Source of the DNA: Flavobacterium sp. | GTDB lineage: Bacteria > Bacteroidota > Bacteroidia > Flavobacteriales > Flavobacteriaceae | Assembly (NCBI GenBank): GCA_016721735.1 | Contig: JADKHM010000001.1 | Location: 422,228 to 486,227 of the forward strand | Reading direction: 5' to 3' | DNA: 64,000 nt | Shown: positions 9,643 to 18,820 of the stretch, in pieces | How the letters are laid out: every line of letters begins with the position of its first letter | How positions within the stretch are numbered: position 1 is the stretch's first letter | The notes under the pieces: model-generated | Told to the model about the DNA's origin: nothing | Seen by the model: only the letters and a program-made list of their open reading frames with translations | Database searches by the model: none | Position numbers and translations under genes: made by a program

Positions 9643-11178
9643 ATGACAAACAGATCTACAAAAGGAATTTGGAAAGTGATTTCCGCTTCTTCGATGGGAA
9701 CCATGATCGAATGGTACGATTTCTATATTTTCGGAAGTTTGGCCGTAGTCATCTCCACAAAATTTTTCCCTTCCGACAACCCAACGGCAGCATTTTTATC
9801 AACACTTGCAACTTTTGCTGCTGGATTTGTGGTGCGTCCGTTTGGTGCACTATTCTTCGGAAGACTTGGCGATTTGATCGGAAGAAAATACACTTTCATG
9901 GTTACGCTTTTATTGATGGGCGGCGCAACATTCCTTATCGGATGTATTCCAAGTTATGAAACCATCGGATTTATGGCGCCACTATTAGTATTAGTACTTC
10001 GTTTGCTGCAAGGTTTAGCACTTGGTGGTGAATATGGTGGAGCAGCGACATACGTAGCAGAACACGCTCCAGTTGGACAACGCGGGTATTGGACCTCATG
10101 GATTCAAACCACTGCCACAGTCGGATTGTTCATTTCATTAATGGTGATTCTTGCTACTAAAAATGTACTTTCACCAGAAGAATTCGACGCTTGGGGATGG
10201 AGAGTGCCATTTTGGGTTTCGATTATCATGGTCGGAGTTTCGTATTTGATTCGTAAGAATATGTCAGAATCTCCGGTGTTTGCCAAAGCGAAGTCGGAAG
10301 GAAAAACTAGCACAAATCCACTCAAAGAAAGTTTTGGACACCGTTATAATTTGAAATTCGTCTTGCTCGCTTTATTCGGAGCGACTATGGGACAAGGTGT
10401 TGTTTGGTATACAGGACAATTCTATGCGATGAGCTTTATGAAAACCGTGATGTCAATCGATTCGTCGCAAGTAGATACTTTACTTGGAATTGCCTTGATT
10501 CTGGGAACGCCATTCTTTATTGTCTTCGGTTGGCTTAGTGATAAAGTCGGTAGAAAATACATCATGATGGGCGGGATGCTTTTGGCAATTTTGCTCTACA
10601 GACCAATCTACAAATCGATGTATCAGACCACCGATGTCAAAGGCAAAACAGAACTCACCGATAAAACCAAGCTTTTAGCCGAACTCAAGGAAAACAAAAA
10701 GCATACGATGGATTCTATTTATACAACCAACAAAGAGTATTCTGATGGAACGACTTTCCTTGAAGTTAAAACCGTATCTTTAGAAAACGGAAAAGCGATG
10801 ATTGTCGACGGAAAACCAAAAGTAGAAACTAAGACAACGGTGACCATCAATTCGCACGACCGATGGATGCTGATCTTCCTCATTTTCATTCAGGTGATTT
10901 TTGTAACCATGGTTTATGGTCCGATTGCAGCATTCCTTGTTGAAATGTTCCCTGCCAAAATCCGATACACTTCGATGTCATTGCCATATCACGTTGGAAA
11001 CGGCATCTTCGGTGGATTGCTTCCCGCGATTTCGACCTATTTCGTAACACACGCGAAAGACGCCGGTGATCCTGAATTCTATCTCGAAGGTTTGTGGTAC
11101 CCAATTGTGATTGCTTCGGTCTGCTTTGTAGTTGGAATGATATACATCCAGAATAAAAATAAAAATACTCACGTTTAA
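9643..11178 (+). CDS. MFS transporter, metabolite:H+ symporter (MHS) type, with internal hydrophilic insert
   Basis: 511 residues. The start SMGTMIEWYDFYIFGSLA, the loop GRLGDLIGRKYTF and RLLQGLALGGEYGGAATYVAEHAP are signatures of the metabolite:proton symporter family (ShiA, KgtP, ProP relatives). The second half has the matching GWLSDKVGRKYIM loop. An unusual hydrophilic segment of about 85 residues (321-405), rich in Lys, Thr and Glu, interrupts the C-terminal transmembrane bundle. Family members carry organic acids or betaine. With acs, a PrpE-like ligase and a symporter-kinase downstream, acetate or another short-chain acid is a reasonable but unproven substrate. Confidence 0.85.
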   Translation: MTNRSTKGIWKVISASSMGTMIEWYDFYIFGSLAVVISTKFFPSDNPTAAFLSTLATFAAGFVVRPFGALFFGRLGDLIGRKYTFMVTLLLMGGATFLIGCIPSYETIGFMAPLLVLVLRLLQGLALGGEYGGAATYVAEHAPVGQRGYWTSWIQTTATVGLFISLMVILATKNVLSPEEFDAWGWRVPFWVSIIMVGVSYLIRKNMSESPVFAKAKSEGKTSTNPLKESFGHRYNLKFVLLALFGATMGQGVVWYTGQFYAMSFMKTVMSIDSSQVDTLLGIALILGTPFFIVFGWLSDKVGRKYIMMGGMLLAILLYRPIYKSMYQTTDVKGKTELTDKTKLLAELKENKKHTMDSIYTTNKEYSDGTTFLEVKTVSLENGKAMIVDGKPKVETKTTVTINSHDRWMLIFLIFIQVIFVTMVYGPIAAFLVEMFPAKIRYTSMSLPYHVGNGIFGGLLPAISTYFVTHAKDAGDPEFYLEGLWYPIVIASVCFVVGMIYIQNKNKNTHV

Positions 11179-11189
11179 ATAATATAATT

Positions 11190-11417
11190 ATGGATCAGTT
11201 AAAAAGAGCTTTAGGTATGGTTTGGATAGCTTTGGCTATAGCCGCTGCCTACTTTTGTATATTCGAATTTGGCTTGCCCAAATTCCAATCAGGCAAACAA
11301 GATGATTTGGTTTTCGGGATTATCATCTTATTTGTCCTCACACCTTTAATCGTAATGGGACTAGGAACCTTTGGGTATTATGCCTTAATGGGCGAATACG
11401 ACAAATCGAAACGATAA
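11190..11417 (+). CDS. Small two-TM membrane protein (DUF6814-like)
   Basis: 75 residues with two transmembrane segments (GMVWIALAIAAAYFCIFEFGL and LVFGIIILFVLTPLIVMGLGTFGYY). It begins 11 bases after the permease stop codon and is followed by a terminator, so it is the last gene of the porin-permease operon. The pairing resembles small accessory subunits that accompany transporters. DUF6814 is my recollection of the family. Confidence 0.7.
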   Translation: MDQLKRALGMVWIALAIAAAYFCIFEFGLPKFQSGKQDDLVFGIIILFVLTPLIVMGLGTFGYYALMGEYDKSKR

Positions 11418-11432
11418 TCTTGCTTTAAACTT

Positions 11433-11470
11433 GCAATCTCTGTGGCATTACAGGGATTGCATTTTTTATT
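11433..11470 (+). terminator. Intrinsic terminator / possible attenuator
   Basis: The arms GCAATCTCTGT (11433-11443) and ACAGGGATTGC (11450-11460) pair over 11 positions with one G-U, with a 6-base loop and then ATTTTTTATT. It ends the permease/DUF6814 transcript, and the next ATG is only 7 bases after the T-tract. Confidence 0.72.
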
Positions 11471-11477
11471 ACCACTC

Positions 11478-11672
11478 ATGAAAAAGAGACACATTCAAAA
11501 ATTACTGCTGTTAAGCTTGTTCTTGCTGATCGCATTCAACATTCCTATATTGCTGTTGTTCAATTCAGCGCAGGCGGTTTTTGGAATTCCCGTGATTCTT
11601 TTTTATGTGTTTTCAATATGGTTGGCTTCTGCGCTAATTTCATTTCTCATCTTCAAGAAATACAATGAGTAG
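11478..11672 (+). CDS. Small two-TM membrane protein preceding the symporter-kinase
   Basis: 64 residues from the ATG at 11478 (MKKRHIQKLLLLSLFLL...). Two hydrophobic helices (LLLLSLFLLIAFNIPILLLF and FGIPVILFYVFSIWLASALISFLIF) are followed by a short basic tail. It overlaps the start of the symporter-kinase gene by 8 bases, so the two are translationally coupled. This arrangement parallels the small DUF485/DUF4212-type subunits that accompany sodium:solute symporters. I cannot name the family. Confidence 0.7.
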   Translation: MKKRHIQKLLLLSLFLLIAFNIPILLLFNSAQAVFGIPVILFYVFSIWLASALISFLIFKKYNE

Positions 11673-14343
11673 TTTAGGATTGCTTGTGCTGTTGCTGCTC
11701 TATTTGGGATCACTTTTTTTTGTCGCACAATGGGCAGAGAAAAAAGGAAATTCTAAATGGACGAACAATCCTTATATCTATTCATTGTCATTGGCAGTCT
11801 ATTGCACCACTTGGACGTACTACGGAAGTGTTGGTGTGGCAGCGAATTCGGGATTGAATTATATTCCGATTTATTTAGGACCAGTATTGGCTTTCCCTGC
11901 ATGGATTTTAATTCTCAAAAAAATCATCCGCATTTCGCGTGTAAATAAAATTTCAAGTATCGCGGATTTTATTTCATTGCGATATGGTAACAGCAGGTTT
12001 TTAGGAGCATTGGTTACCGTGATTTCGATTATTGCGATTTTACCTTACATCGGTTTGCAGTTGAAAGCAATTTCAGAAACCTTTCACGTCGTCACTAAAA
12101 CCACAAACAGCCACAACGTATTTCTCGATTCTTCGACTTATGTTGCTTTGGTATTGGCGTTGTTTGCGTCATTCTACGGTACACGTTATGTAGACGCCAC
12201 CGAAAAAAGAAAAGGAATTGTCACCGCTGTAGCACTAGAATCAGCAATCAAATTGTTTTTCTTTCTGCTGCTCGGGATTTATGTGACGTATTTTGTATTC
12301 GACGGTTTTCAAGACATCTATAACCAGGCTTCGCTGATAGAAGGTTTCAAAGAAAAAAATACCGTGCATGGACTTGAAGGCGGCATGAACTGGCTAATGT
12401 ATTGTGTGCTTTCGTTGTTCGCGATATTCCTTTTGCCAAGACAATTCCACATGTCGGTGGTAGAAAACAATCGTGAAAGACACGTGCGCACGGCGATTTG
12501 GCTATTTCCTTTGTATTTGTTGCTATTCAACATATTTGTTTACCCGATAGCGTGGGGAGGTAATATTTTGTTTCAAGGCAAAGGCTTCAATTCAGATATG
12601 TATTCGCTATTGATTCCGCAATTCTTCAACAATAATGCGATGACGGTTTTGGTATTCTTTGGTGGATTTTCAGCGGCGATTTCAATGATCATCGTTTCGT
12701 CAATCGCGCTGGCAACTATGCTTAGTAACAACTTATTGATTCCATATGGATTTCTAGGTTCGTTACAAACTGGAAATCAAATTCAGAACAACGACCGCAT
12801 TGTAAGCATCAGAAGAATTGGGATATTCTTGACAATCATCTTGGCATACATCTATTACAGGTTCTTCATTTTAGATTTTTCTTTAGTATCTGTTGGAATG
12901 ATTTCATTTGTCATTATTTCGCAGCTCGGCCCTGCATTTTTCGGAGCTATTTTCTGGAAAAGAGGTTCGCTTAATGGCGCGCTAGCAGGCATCATTACCG
13001 GAATGGTTATATGTTTTTATACTTTAATGTTACCGTTTTTGTTGAGTTCAATCAATCCAGAAAGTCGCTTTTTTAAAGAAGGTATTTTCGGGATCGATTT
13101 GTTGAAACCTTTTCAGCTGTTCGGATTGGATTATTTAGAGCCTGTTCCTCATGCTTTGTTTTGGAGTTTACTTTTTAATTTCATGGCTTACTTGATTGTT
13201 TCTGTGAGCTTTAAAGGAAATTACCGCGAGCGGAATTACGCCGAAATGTACGTCGATATCAACCGTTACATTACCAATCATGAGAATGCTTTTGTATGGA
13301 AAGGAACAGCTTACATCAAGGACATCGAGAAAGTATTAAACCGGTTTTTGGGCGTCGAGAGAACCAACCGCGCCATGAAAATCTTCAAGCTCAAATACAA
13401 CATCGATAAAGATACGACGATGGCGGATGCGAGATTGATCAAGTTCGCAGAGAATTTACTGACCGGACATATCGGTACCGCATCGGCTAAAATCTTAATT
13501 GAAGGTGTAACCAAAGAAGATAAGATCAGTTTGCCTGAAGTGCTTCGAATTCTTGAGGAATCTAAAGAAAATATCGTCATCAATAAAAAACTCATCGCCA
13601 CCTCGAACGAATTGAAATTAATCTCGACGCAGCTCAAAAACGCCAATGAAGCGTTAATAATGAAAGACAAACAGAAAGATGAATTTCTCGATACCGTTAC
13701 CCACGAATTGAGAACGCCAATCACCGCCATCCGCGCCGCAAGTGAGATTCTACATGACGATGATGAAATTCCCGAAGAACTCCGAAAGCAATTCTTGCAA
13801 AACATCATTTCAGAATCGGATCGACTCAACCGACTGATTGATAAGATTCTGGATTTGGAAAATCTCGAAACTGGTAAGCAGAAAATTTACGTTACCGAAG
13901 GCAACATCATACAAACCATACAGAACGCAGTAAATCCGCTGCAACAATTGTTATCTAATAAAAATATTTCGTTTACTTTTATCGGTAACGAAGACAAGGT
14001 AAAATGCCTTTATGATGAAGAACGAATCATTCAGGTCGTGACCAATCTGGTGTCGAATGCGATTAAGTTTTGCGACGGGATCATCAGTATTAAAGTGGAA
14101 GAAAATCAAGACCAAGTGAGTATTCATGTCTACAACAACGGAAAAAGTATTACGACCGAAGATTTGGAAACCATCTTTGATAAGTTCTACCAATCGCAAA
14201 ACCAGAATATCAAAAAACCGATAGGAAGCGGTCTGGGCTTGGCGATTTCAAGACAGATTGTCGAGTTGCATCAAGGCAAAATCTGGGCAACCAACCATGA
14301 AACGGCAGGCGTGACTTTTACGTTTACCATACCAAAATCTTAA
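11665..14343 (+). CDS. Sodium:solute symporter-histidine kinase fusion (CbrA-like sensor)
   Basis: 892 residues. The first 530 or so form a multi-pass SSS-family domain (YTTWTYYGSVGVAANSGLNY-like start, ADFISLRYGNSRFLGALVT, GPAFFGAIFWKRGSLNGALAGI). A linker then leads to a complete kinase core: H-box VTHELRTPITAIRAASEIL, N-box VTNLVSNAIKF, and G-box IGSGLGLAISRQIVELHQG. No PAS domain is evident. The architecture matches CbrA-type sensors, where the transporter module acts as or near the signal input. The receiver gene starts 4 bases downstream. With acyl-CoA synthetase genes following, it probably senses an organic acid or overall carbon status. Confidence 0.88.
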   Translation: MSSLGLLVLLLLYLGSLFFVAQWAEKKGNSKWTNNPYIYSLSLAVYCTTWTYYGSVGVAANSGLNYIPIYLGPVLAFPAWILILKKIIRISRVNKISSIADFISLRYGNSRFLGALVTVISIIAILPYIGLQLKAISETFHVVTKTTNSHNVFLDSSTYVALVLALFASFYGTRYVDATEKRKGIVTAVALESAIKLFFFLLLGIYVTYFVFDGFQDIYNQASLIEGFKEKNTVHGLEGGMNWLMYCVLSLFAIFLLPRQFHMSVVENNRERHVRTAIWLFPLYLLLFNIFVYPIAWGGNILFQGKGFNSDMYSLLIPQFFNNNAMTVLVFFGGFSAAISMIIVSSIALATMLSNNLLIPYGFLGSLQTGNQIQNNDRIVSIRRIGIFLTIILAYIYYRFFILDFSLVSVGMISFVIISQLGPAFFGAIFWKRGSLNGALAGIITGMVICFYTLMLPFLLSSINPESRFFKEGIFGIDLLKPFQLFGLDYLEPVPHALFWSLLFNFMAYLIVSVSFKGNYRERNYAEMYVDINRYITNHENAFVWKGTAYIKDIEKVLNRFLGVERTNRAMKIFKLKYNIDKDTTMADARLIKFAENLLTGHIGTASAKILIEGVTKEDKISLPEVLRILEESKENIVINKKLIATSNELKLISTQLKNANEALIMKDKQKDEFLDTVTHELRTPITAIRAASEILHDDDEIPEELRKQFLQNIISESDRLNRLIDKILDLENLETGKQKIYVTEGNIIQTIQNAVNPLQQLLSNKNISFTFIGNEDKVKCLYDEERIIQVVTNLVSNAIKFCDGIISIKVEENQDQVSIHVYNNGKSITTEDLETIFDKFYQSQNQNIKKPIGSGLGLAISRQIVELHQGKIWATNHETAGVTFTFTIPKS

Positions 14344-14347
14344 TATC

Positions 14348-14719
14348 ATGAAGAAAATCTTAATTGTAGATGATGAACCGAATATCGTAATGTCATTGGA
14401 ATATACGTTCAAAAAAAACAACTTCGAAGTGTTCATCGCCCGCGATGGTAAAGAAGCACTTGATATTCTTCAAGTCGAAACACCGAATGTCATCATCCTC
14501 GATATTATGATGCCCAACGTTGATGGTTACGCAACCATCGAATTCATTAAAAAAGAACCACAATTGCAAGCCTGCAAAGTTATTTTCCTCTCGGCCAAAA
14601 ACAAGGAAAGCGATATTGAAAAAGGAATGAGTCTCGGGGCCGACGCTTATTTGACGAAACCATTTTCAGTTAAAAAACTGGTTGAACAAGTCCAAGTTTT
14701 TATGCAGGAAGCTATTTAA
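14348..14719 (+). CDS. Single-domain response regulator (CheY-like receiver)
   Basis: 123 residues containing only a receiver domain. Acidic pocket D8/D9, phospho-acceptor D52 (VIILDIMMPNVDG), S82 in the Thr/Ser switch position (VIFLSAKN) and K104 (YLTKPFS) are all present. There is no DNA-binding or output domain, so it must act through a protein partner or relay. It is the evident partner of the upstream symporter-kinase and precedes the PrpE-like gene by 16 bases. Confidence 0.9.
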   Translation: MKKILIVDDEPNIVMSLEYTFKKNNFEVFIARDGKEALDILQVETPNVIILDIMMPNVDGYATIEFIKKEPQLQACKVIFLSAKNKESDIEKGMSLGADAYLTKPFSVKKLVEQVQVFMQEAI

Positions 14720-14735
14720 AAAAAGACATTAAATT

Positions 14736-16631
14736 ATGAACTATAACGAATTTTACACCCAAAGCATCAACGAACCAGAGCGCTTTTGGGAACAGCAATC
14801 GCATGCTATCGAATGGTATAATCTACCCGGAATCATCTTGTCAAAAGACGAAAACGGTTATCCTTTATGGTTCCAAGATGGTGAACTCAACGTATGCTAT
14901 TTGGCTTTAGACAAGCACATTCAGGATGGTTTTGGCGACAACATCGCTCTGATATACGATTCTCCGGTAACCCAGAACGTAAAGAAATTTACTTTCAATG
15001 AGGTCAAATCTGAAGTCGCAAGATTGGCTGGCGGCATGATTTCATTGGGATTGAAAAAAGGCGATACGGCGGTAATCTATATGCCGATGATTCCACAAGC
15101 AGCTTTTGCGATGTTGGCCTGCGCAAGAATAGGCGTAACCCATGCAGTAGTTTTTGGAGGTTTCGCGCCACACGAACTCGCCATCAGAATTGACGATTGT
15201 AAGCCCAGAGCAATTATTACAGCTTCATCAGGAATTGAAATTGACCGCTTGATCGCCTACAAACCATTGGTTGATGAAGCTATCGTACTGTCGACGCACA
15301 AACCTAAAAAAGTCATCGTTTTCAATAGGAAGTTAGGCGCCAGAGTGCCTTTCAAAAAATACGACGTCGATTATGATGCTCTAGTTTATGGCTCTGAAGA
15401 AGCGCCTTGCGTTCCAGTCAATGCGACACATCCGCTGTACGTTTTGCATACTTCAGGAACAACCGGAAAACCAAAAGGAATCGTTCGCGACACGGGCGGT
15501 TATGCCACGGCTTTGCAATTTTCGATGACTTATATTTATGGAGTTAAACCTAACGAAGTATTTTGGGCAGCTTCGGATGTGGGCTGGGTTGTCGGTCATA
15601 GTTTCATCGTTTATGGACCGTTAATCAATAGAAATACGACGATTATTTTTGAAGGCAAACCGATCAGAACACCCGACGCCTCGACGTTTTGGCGTGTGAT
15701 CAATGAACACAAAGTGAATGTGATGTTTACAGCGCCAACAGCCATTCGCGCGATTAAAAAGGAAGATCCGAACGGAAATTTCATCAAGCAATATGATTTG
15801 AGTTCATTGCGCACCCAATTCCTTGCAGGAGAACGTTGCGATGTAGCGACGTTAGAATGGTATCGCGAGCATATTCCGATTCCCGCTATCGACCATTGGT
15901 GGCAAACCGAATCAGGCTGGCCCATGATTTCTAATATGATGGGCGTAGAGGAACCAAGAATAAAACCGGGTTCGGTAGGAAAATCAGTTTGCGGTTTCAA
16001 CATCAAAATATTTGGCGAAGATGGAAGTGAACTCAACTCCAACGAAGAAGGTTATGTAGTCATACAATTGCCTTTGCCTCCCGGAACCTTACTCGATTTA
16101 TGGCAGGAAAACCACCGATTCAAAGCAGATTATCTTAATAAATTCCCAGGATATTACTTCTCAGGTGATGGTGGATTCATCGATGAAGATGGATTTATAT
16201 TCATCACTGGTAGAGTAGACGATGTAATCAACGTAGCTGGACATCGCCTATCCACAGCAGAAATGGAAGAGATTGTAGCATCTCATCATTCAGTGGCAGA
16301 ATGCGCGGTGATTGGTGTAAATGATGAACTCAAAGGACAAGCGCCTTTAGCTTTAGTAGTAACCAAATCTGGTGAAACTATCGAGCATTTTCAATTGGAA
16401 CAAGAAATCGTGCAATTGGTACGTCAACAAATTGGTGCTGTTGCAGCGATGCGAAATGTAGTCATCGTCAATCGATTACCTAAAACACGTTCGGGCAAAA
16501 CGCTAAGAAAATTGTTGAGAAGTATAGCTGATGGTGTGGCGTTCCAGATTCCATCTACCATTGATGATGAGACAATCATTGATGAAATTAGGGAAACTCT
16601 CGAAAAATATGCTATCGGAAAAGTCAAATAG
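14736..16631 (+). CDS. Short-chain acyl-CoA synthetase (propionyl-CoA synthetase/PrpE-like)
   Basis: 631 residues. YVLHTSGTTGKPKGIVRDTGGYATAL is the P-loop region, WWQTESGWPMISN the adenine-binding motif, and LPKTRSGKTLRKLLRSIADG holds the catalytic and regulatory lysine. The stretch ITASSGIEIDRLIAYKPLVDEAI and the GIVRDTGG form are characteristic of PrpE/ACSS3-type enzymes rather than classical Acs. It would convert propionate (or another short acid) plus ATP and CoA to acyl-CoA. It lies in the same operon as the receiver gene. Confidence 0.85.
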   Translation: MNYNEFYTQSINEPERFWEQQSHAIEWYNLPGIILSKDENGYPLWFQDGELNVCYLALDKHIQDGFGDNIALIYDSPVTQNVKKFTFNEVKSEVARLAGGMISLGLKKGDTAVIYMPMIPQAAFAMLACARIGVTHAVVFGGFAPHELAIRIDDCKPRAIITASSGIEIDRLIAYKPLVDEAIVLSTHKPKKVIVFNRKLGARVPFKKYDVDYDALVYGSEEAPCVPVNATHPLYVLHTSGTTGKPKGIVRDTGGYATALQFSMTYIYGVKPNEVFWAASDVGWVVGHSFIVYGPLINRNTTIIFEGKPIRTPDASTFWRVINEHKVNVMFTAPTAIRAIKKEDPNGNFIKQYDLSSLRTQFLAGERCDVATLEWYREHIPIPAIDHWWQTESGWPMISNMMGVEEPRIKPGSVGKSVCGFNIKIFGEDGSELNSNEEGYVVIQLPLPPGTLLDLWQENHRFKADYLNKFPGYYFSGDGGFIDEDGFIFITGRVDDVINVAGHRLSTAEMEEIVASHHSVAECAVIGVNDELKGQAPLALVVTKSGETIEHFQLEQEIVQLVRQQIGAVAAMRNVVIVNRLPKTRSGKTLRKLLRSIADGVAFQIPSTIDDETIIDEIRETLEKYAIGKVK

Positions 16632-16640
16632 CATCTATAC

Positions 16641-16648
16641 TATTTTTG
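16641..16648 (+). promoter_or_regulatory. Candidate -7 element for acs
   Basis: TATTTTTG matches the Bacteroidota TAnnTTTG -7 consensus and lies 67 bases before the acs start in the 84-base gap. I see no TTG at the right distance for a -33 element, so confidence is low. Confidence 0.3.
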
Positions 16649-16715
16649 CATATATACATAAAATCGTTTGTGTATGTTGATTATATTTACATTATTAAAA
16701 CATTAATTACCGATT

Positions 16716-18623
16716 ATGAGTTACTATAAAATTGACAATCTCGAGCAATACTTCAAACATTATAACAAATCGATTCGCGAGCCGAGAAAATTCTGGGGAA
16801 AAATCGCTGAAGAGAACTTTACTTGGTACCAACATTGGGACAAGGTCATGGACTTCAATATGGCTGAAGCTCAGATCAAATGGTTTACTGACGCTAAAGT
16901 TAACATCGTTAAGAACTGCATCGACCGTCATCTGGCGCGTCGTGGCAATAAGACTGCCATTATTTTTGAACCGAATGATCCCAAGGAAGAAGCGCAGCAC
17001 ATCACCTACAACGAATTGCACGAACGGGTTTCGAAACTGGCAAATGTCTTAAGAGATCAAGGTATTACGAAAGGTGATCGCGTCTGTATTTATCTGCCTA
17101 TGATTCCAGAACTGGCTGTTTCTGTTTTGGCTTGCGCAAGAATAGGTGCCATACATTCTGTGGTTTTTGCAGGGTTTTCAGCTTCAGCTGTGGCTTCTAG
17201 AATTAATGACAGCGAATGTAAAATGGTCATCACGTCTGACGGCGGTTATCGCGGAAATAAATCTATTGACTTAAAAGGAATTATCGACGAAGCGTTGGAA
17301 AAATGTCCGTCTATTCAAAGTGTTTTGGTCGTTAAGAGAATCAACTCAAATATCAATATGAAAGCAGGTCGAGACCAATGGTTGCAACCGCTTTTAGACA
17401 AAGCCTCTGATAATAATCTCGCTGAAATCATGGATGCCGAAGATCCATTATTTATCTTATACACTTCAGGTTCTACAGGTAAACCAAAAGGCATGGTGCA
17501 CACGACCGCGGGTTATATGGTTTATACAGCTTACACTTTTAAGAACGTATTTAATTACGAAGAAAACGATATCTTTTGGTGCACCGCTGATATTGGTTGG
17601 ATTACAGGACATTCCTATATTCTTTACGGTCCACTCTTAAATGGAGCGACAACCGTGATGTTTGAAGGCGTTCCGTCTTATCCAGATTTTAGTCGATTTT
17701 GGGAAGTCATTGAAAAACACAAAATCACACAATTCTACACCGCTCCAACTGCTATTCGTGCGTTGGCAAAGGAAAGTTTAGACTATGTGCAGCGGTTTCC
17801 ATTACAATCATTAAAAGTAATTGGTTCAGTGGGTGAGCCCATCAATGAAGAAGCGTGGCACTGGTATAACGATCACGTAGGAGGGAAGCGCTGTCCATTA
17901 GTTGATACATGGTGGCAGACAGAAACAGGCGGTATATTAATTTCACCGATTGCATTTGTCACGCCAACAAAACCGACCTATGCGTCTTTACCTTTACCTG
18001 GAATACAACCGGTGCTCATGGACGAAAAGCGCAATGAAATAGAAGGCAATCAAGTCGCTGGAAGTTTGTGTATTAAGTTTCCTTGGCCTTCTATCGCGCG
18101 AACGATTTGGGGCGATCATCAACGCTACAAAGACACCTATTTCTCTACCTTTCCAGGAAAATATTTTACCGGCGATGGCGCTCTAAGAGACGAAGTAGGC
18201 TACTACAGAATTACGGGTAGAGTGGATGATATTGTTATTGTTTCTGGACACAATTTGGGAACCGCTCCGATCGAAGATGCCATCAATGAACATCCAGCGG
18301 TTGCCGAAAGCGCGATTGTAGGATTTCCACATGACATCAAAGGAAACGCGTTGTACGGCTATATTATTTTGAAAGAAATTGGAGAAAGCAGAGATCGAAA
18401 TAACTTGTCAAAAGAAATTAATCAATTGATTTCAGATCAAATCGGACCTATTGCTAAATTAGATAAAATACAGTTTGTTTCTGGTTTACCTAAAACACGA
18501 TCAGGAAAAATTATGCGACGTATTTTGAGAAAAATTGCTGAAGGTGATTTCTCGAATTTTGGCGATATCACGACGCTTTTGAACCCTGAAATTGTGGAGG
18601 AAATCAAAGAAGGAAAGCTTTAA
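16716..18623 (+). CDS. acs: Acetyl-CoA synthetase (AMP-forming)
   Basis: 635 residues, normal length for Acs. The N-terminal ACAS segment is FKHYNKSIREPRKFWGKIAEENFTW. The P-loop is YTSGSTGKPKGMVHTTAGY, the core motif is DTWWQTETGGILISP and the C-terminal acetylatable lysine is in GLPKTRSGKIMRRILRKIAEGD. It makes acetyl-CoA from acetate with ATP via acetyl-AMP. It closes the uptake/activation block that starts with the porin; a conserved hairpin follows the gene. Confidence 0.92.
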   Translation: MSYYKIDNLEQYFKHYNKSIREPRKFWGKIAEENFTWYQHWDKVMDFNMAEAQIKWFTDAKVNIVKNCIDRHLARRGNKTAIIFEPNDPKEEAQHITYNELHERVSKLANVLRDQGITKGDRVCIYLPMIPELAVSVLACARIGAIHSVVFAGFSASAVASRINDSECKMVITSDGGYRGNKSIDLKGIIDEALEKCPSIQSVLVVKRINSNINMKAGRDQWLQPLLDKASDNNLAEIMDAEDPLFILYTSGSTGKPKGMVHTTAGYMVYTAYTFKNVFNYEENDIFWCTADIGWITGHSYILYGPLLNGATTVMFEGVPSYPDFSRFWEVIEKHKITQFYTAPTAIRALAKESLDYVQRFPLQSLKVIGSVGEPINEEAWHWYNDHVGGKRCPLVDTWWQTETGGILISPIAFVTPTKPTYASLPLPGIQPVLMDEKRNEIEGNQVAGSLCIKFPWPSIARTIWGDHQRYKDTYFSTFPGKYFTGDGALRDEVGYYRITGRVDDIVIVSGHNLGTAPIEDAINEHPAVAESAIVGFPHDIKGNALYGYIILKEIGESRDRNNLSKEINQLISDQIGPIAKLDKIQFVSGLPKTRSGKIMRRILRKIAEGDFSNFGDITTLLNPEIVEEIKEGKL

Positions 18624-18680
18624 AGTTGACGATGCTAGGGAAATAGTTGCATAACAAACTCATTTTTTAATTGCATTATG

Positions 18681-18740
18681 CTACCGCAGATTCGCAAATT
18701 CTTTTTTATGTTAATCATAAAATCTGCGAATCTGCGGTAG
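18681..18740. repeat. Long inverted repeat (REP-like hairpin) after acs
   Basis: Arms 18681-18700 and 18721-18740 match at 19 of 20 positions (perfect core CTACCGCAGATTCGCA) around a 20-base AT-rich loop. It is more GC-rich than its surroundings and sits in the only gap between acs and the polyketide operon. There is no following T-tract, so it looks like a dispersed palindromic element that may also protect or terminate transcripts. Confidence 0.65.
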
Positions 18741-18820
18741 TTCAGTAACTGTGAATTATATAAATTTTTAACGCTTGATTAATCATCCACTGAAAGTAAA
18801 TTGTTTAGATTTACTTTTCT

